A DNA stretch of 64,000 nt from Holophagaceae bacterium (GTDB lineage: Bacteria; Acidobacteriota; Holophagae; Holophagales; Holophagaceae): positions 62,001 to 126,000 of the forward strand of contig JADJVL010000008.1 of assembly GCA_016710635.1 (NCBI GenBank), written 5' to 3'. This document shows positions 61,406-64,000 of this stretch, in pieces (the first letter of the stretch is position 1; every line of letters starts with the position of its first letter). The notes below the pieces were generated by a model, which was not told the origin of the DNA, did no database searches, and saw nothing but the letters and a program-made list of their open reading frames with translations. The position numbers were made by a program, and so were the translations under genes.

Positions 61406-63546
61406 GCGACGCGGTGCTCAGCGCCCCGGCCCCGGCCTTCGTCCATGAATCCGAGGCCTACCGCCTCCTGATGGACGCGGGCCTGGCTCCGCCGGTCCAC
61501 GCCTGGCTGGGCCAGGTGCTGCCCTTCGAGGCCGGCGAGACCGTGGTGCTGAAAGGCCTGGGGGACGGCCTGTGGCACAAGTCGGAGCTGGGGGCGGTGC
61601 GGATGCTGCCCTTCGAGCCGGCGCCCCTGGCCGGGGCCGCCGTGGAGATGAGGGCCCGCATCGAGGCCGCCGGCCACCGGTGGATCGGCGCGCTGGTGTG
61701 CGAGAAGGTCGCCATCGCCCGGGCCGAAGGCCTGCCCACCGAGGCCTTCGCGGCGCTGACCCGCGGCGAAGGCGGCTGGACCCTGGTGCTGGGCATCGGC
61801 GGCCTGCAGGCGGAGGCTCTGGGCGCCCTGGCGCCGCCCTTGCGCCTGCCCCTCGCCGTCACGACCTGCGAAGAGGCCCTGGAAGCCTTCAAAGGCCACC
61901 TGCTGGGCCAGGTGTGGCTGGGCCTCCTCCGGGGCACTTCGGCGCTGACCACCGAGAGCCAGCTCGCAAGGTTCTTCGATTCCCTCTGGCGGGCCGCGGA
62001 TCTCGCCGAGCTGCGGGACCTGGATCTGCTGGAACTGAACCCGGTGGCCCTGGACGATTCCGGGCAGCCCCGGCCCCTGGACGCCGTCGGTCTCCGCGCC
62101 ACTGGACGGCAGGCGGCGCGCTGGCCGCCGCCCTGCGGGTTCCTGGAACATCTCCTCGCCCCGCGCTCCGTCGCCATCGCCGGAGTCTCGGCCCAGGCCG
62201 GCACCGTCGGACGCACCATCCTCGACAATCTCCGGCGCCGGCCCTGGGAACGGCTGACGGTGCTCAAGCCGGGCCAGGACGAATTCCTCGGCCTGCCCTG
62301 CCTGCCGGACGTCAGCGCCCTCAAACAGGCGCCGGTGGACCTCCTGCTCCTCGCCCTGCCCGCTCCCGCGGCGGCCCAGACCCTGCTCCAGCTCATCGAC
62401 CAGGGCGGCGGGGCCGCGGTGGTGGGCCTCGTGTCCGGCGGCCTCGGGGATGGCGCCGATGGCGAAGGCCTGGGGGCGAAGCTGTCGGAAGCCCTCCGGG
62501 ACGCCCGGGAGATGGGCTGCTGGACTCCGGCGGTGCTCGGGCCCAACTTCCTCGGGCACTGGGTTCCCGGCGCGGGGATCGATACCTCCTTCATCGCCGA
62601 GGACCGCCTCCCGCCCCTGCCGGAAGCGCCCGGTCCCCTGGCCCTCCTGAGCCAGAGCGGCGCCTTCCTCATCACCCGCCGCTCCCGCCTGCCCCGCCTG
62701 CCCTTCGGCCTGGCCCTGGCCCTCGGGAACCAGATGGACGTGGCCCTTCCGGACCTGCTGGAAGCCCTGGTCGAACGCCCGGAATTCCGCGCCGTGGCGG
62801 CCTACCTGGAGGGCTTCGGCCCCGGCCACCTCGCGGCCACGGCCAAGGCGGTCGCGAAGCTCGCCGCGCAGGAACGCCGCCCCCTGATCCTGCGCGCGGG
62901 GCGCACCGAGGGCGGCCAGGCCGCCGCCGCCAGCCACACCGGCGCGCTGGCGGGGGACGCGGCCCTCGAGGAGGCGCTGCTGCGGCGGGCCGGAGCGCGG
63001 TGGACGACCTCCCAGGCGGCCTTCGACGCCGGGCTCGCCTGGCTCGGCGCCTTCCCGGCCCTTGCCCTGGGGCCCATCGCCCTGGTCACCAACGCCGGGT
63101 TCGAAAGCGTGGGCGCGGGCGATCTGCTGGTGGCGCCCCTCGCGGGCCTGGCCCAGGACGACGGCCTCGCCACGGACCTCCGGGCCATCCTGGCAGACGA
63201 AGGCCTGGCGGGTCTCGTCGCGCCAAGACTGCCCCTGGACCTCACGCCCATGGCGCCGCTGCGGGTCTTCGGCCGCTGCGCCAGCCGGATCCTCGACACG
63301 GAGGCCGCCATCGTCATCCTGGGCATCGTCCCCTTCGCACGGAACCTTCAGACGGACGATCTGGAGGCCGCGGCGGCCTTTGCGGAGACGCTGGCCACCC
63401 AGGCCAGGAGTCGCGGGAAGGCGGTGGCCTTCGCCGTGGACGCCGGCGCCGACTACGAGCCCTACCGGGAGGCCCTGGCCCGCAGCGGACTCCCAGTCTT
63501 CCTCCGGGTCGAGGATGCCTTGAAGGGGCTGGAAGCCCTCGCCTGA
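61402..63546 (+). CDS. ADP/NDP-forming acyl-CoA synthetase, beta-alpha fusion
   Basis: A 714-aa enzyme that converts acyl-CoA, ADP and phosphate to the free acid, CoA and ATP. The ATP-grasp beta part comes first (residues 15-235, TVVLKGLGDGLWHKSELGAV, RDLDLLELNPVAL). The CoA-binding alpha domain (LEHLLAPRSVAIAGVSAQAG) and the ligase domains follow with the SHTGALAG motif near 511. The order is reversed from the alpha-beta chain common in bacteria. Coupled by ATGA overlap to the ferredoxin oxidoreductase, it can harvest ATP from that enzyme's acyl-CoA by substrate-level phosphorylation. Some catalytic residues are poorly conserved, so activity needs care. Confidence 0.87.
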   Translation: MSDAVLSAPAPAFVHESEAYRLLMDAGLAPPVHAWLGQVLPFEAGETVVLKGLGDGLWHKSELGAVRMLPFEPAPLAGAAVEMRARIEAAGHRWIGALVCEKVAIARAEGLPTEAFAALTRGEGGWTLVLGIGGLQAEALGALAPPLRLPLAVTTCEEALEAFKGHLLGQVWLGLLRGTSALTTESQLARFFDSLWRAADLAELRDLDLLELNPVALDDSGQPRPLDAVGLRATGRQAARWPPPCGFLEHLLAPRSVAIAGVSAQAGTVGRTILDNLRRRPWERLTVLKPGQDEFLGLPCLPDVSALKQAPVDLLLLALPAPAAAQTLLQLIDQGGGAAVVGLVSGGLGDGADGEGLGAKLSEALRDAREMGCWTPAVLGPNFLGHWVPGAGIDTSFIAEDRLPPLPEAPGPLALLSQSGAFLITRRSRLPRLPFGLALALGNQMDVALPDLLEALVERPEFRAVAAYLEGFGPGHLAATAKAVAKLAAQERRPLILRAGRTEGGQAAAASHTGALAGDAALEEALLRRAGARWTTSQAAFDAGLAWLGAFPALALGPIALVTNAGFESVGAGDLLVAPLAGLAQDDGLATDLRAILADEGLAGLVAPRLPLDLTPMAPLRVFGRCASRILDTEAAIVILGIVPFARNLQTDDLEAAAAFAETLATQARSRGKAVAFAVDAGADYEPYREALARSGLPVFLRVEDALKGLEALA

Positions 63547-63565
63547 GCCTCCACCGGAACCGACC

Positions 63566-64000
63566 ATGAGCCGCGCGCGCCTCATCCTTGCGATCCTGGC
63601 GGCGCTCCTGTTCCTCGCCACCCTCGCGCGCTATTTCGGGGATGCGCGGTGGCGGGAGCGGACCGCCGACCTGCGGTCCGCCCTGACCTCCGCGCGGCGA
63701 CCCCCGCGGGTCGCGCGCTTCGAGACCGCCGAACTGGAAGGCCTTCCCGAACCGGTCCAGCGCTACTTCCGGGCGGTACTGCGACCGGGGCAGCCCATGC
63801 TCCTCGGAGCCCACATCCGCCAAGTGGGACAGTTCCGCATGGGCGAGGACAAGGACTCCTGGCGTCCCTTCCGGGCGGACCAGGTGATCCTCGCCGGACC
63901 TCCCGGCTTCGACTGGGACGCCCGCATCCAGGCGGCCCCAGGGCTGCAGGTCTACGTGCATGATGCCTACTGCCGTGGCGAAGGTCGGCTCGAGGCCTCC
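63566..64000 (+). CDS. DUF6544/DUF6920-like protein, C-terminus cut by window edge
   Basis: The first 145 codons of a gene that runs off the right end. An N-terminal membrane segment or signal (ARLILAILAALLFLATLARY) is followed by GLPEPVQRYFRAVLRPGQPM and GPPGFDWDARIQAAPGLQVY, which match a widespread uncharacterised family of bacterial proteins. It lies 19 bases after the acyl-CoA synthetase gene on the same strand and could be part of that operon. Function unknown. The start at 63566 precedes the hydrophobic segment directly. Confidence 0.7.
   Translation, partial: MSRARLILAILAALLFLATLARYFGDARWRERTADLRSALTSARRPPRVARFETAELEGLPEPVQRYFRAVLRPGQPMLLGAHIRQVGQFRMGEDKDSWRPFRADQVILAGPPGFDWDARIQAAPGLQVYVHDAYCRGEGRLEAS

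Overview
The window is about 64 kb of dense, very GC-rich bacterial DNA carrying roughly 50 protein genes. No tRNA, rRNA, CRISPR array, transposase or phage gene was seen. The gene mix suggests an Acidobacteriota of the Holophagae/Geothrix type. It includes many secreted metallopeptidases and a S46 peptidase, a TPR-linked Ser/Thr kinase, a DUF5916-type outer-membrane protein, a TPR cyclase, a bacteriohemerythrin, a fused E1 dehydrogenase and ferredoxin-linked 2-oxoacid oxidation. That assignment is inferred from gene families only.

Layout. 1-4.6 kb (minus): a S46 peptidase cut by the window edge, a metal ABC permease and binding protein without an ATPase, and an outer-membrane porin. 4.7-9 kb (plus): a MacA-like adaptor, two MacB/FtsX-type permeases without an ATPase, and a small secreted protein. 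9-19.7 kb: thioesterase, GAF protein, cysS, a kelch-type lipoprotein, an unknown helical-repeat protein, a GT9 glycosyltransferase, a hexapeptide acyltransferase, RNase R and ruvC. 19.7-23.4 kb (minus): a likely small RNA, a DUF255 thioredoxin-fold protein and a GT2 glycosyltransferase. 23.5-26.2 kb (plus): ffh with its frame broken three times, then rpsP-khpA-rimM. 26.3-36.3 kb: M1 peptidase, TPR cyclase, sppA, FMN reductase, bacilliredoxin, DUF4403-like protein, beta-barrel and PASTA proteins. 36.3-45.6 kb (minus): DUF5916 protein, Ser/Thr kinase, bacteriohemerythrin, frameshifted E1 alpha/beta fusion, GAF/degenerate GGDEF protein and nfu. 45.7-57.8 kb: PP-loop ligase, SRPBCC protein, inositol phosphatase, deacetylase, M1, M28 and M13 peptidases, beta-barrel protein, aminotransferase and two GT2 enzymes. 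58-63.5 kb: two tiny Cys/His-rich proteins facing a three-gene operon that links 2-oxoacid:ferredoxin oxidoreductase to an ADP-forming acyl-CoA synthetase. A DUF6544-like gene runs off the right edge.

Functional themes are outer-membrane and periplasmic peptide breakdown, metal and efflux transport, and conversion of 2-oxoacids to acyl-CoA with reduced ferredoxin and then ATP. The two least explained parts are a roughly 340-nt strongly structured element at 53568-53908, with plus-strand wobble pairs and an intrinsic terminator, and a roughly 150-nt terminator-ended RNA on the minus strand near 19.7-19.85 kb. Several conserved genes (ffh, the E1 fusion, perhaps the DUF5916 gene) carry one-base shifts, mostly at short G/C runs. 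These look more like indel errors in the sequence than real gene decay.
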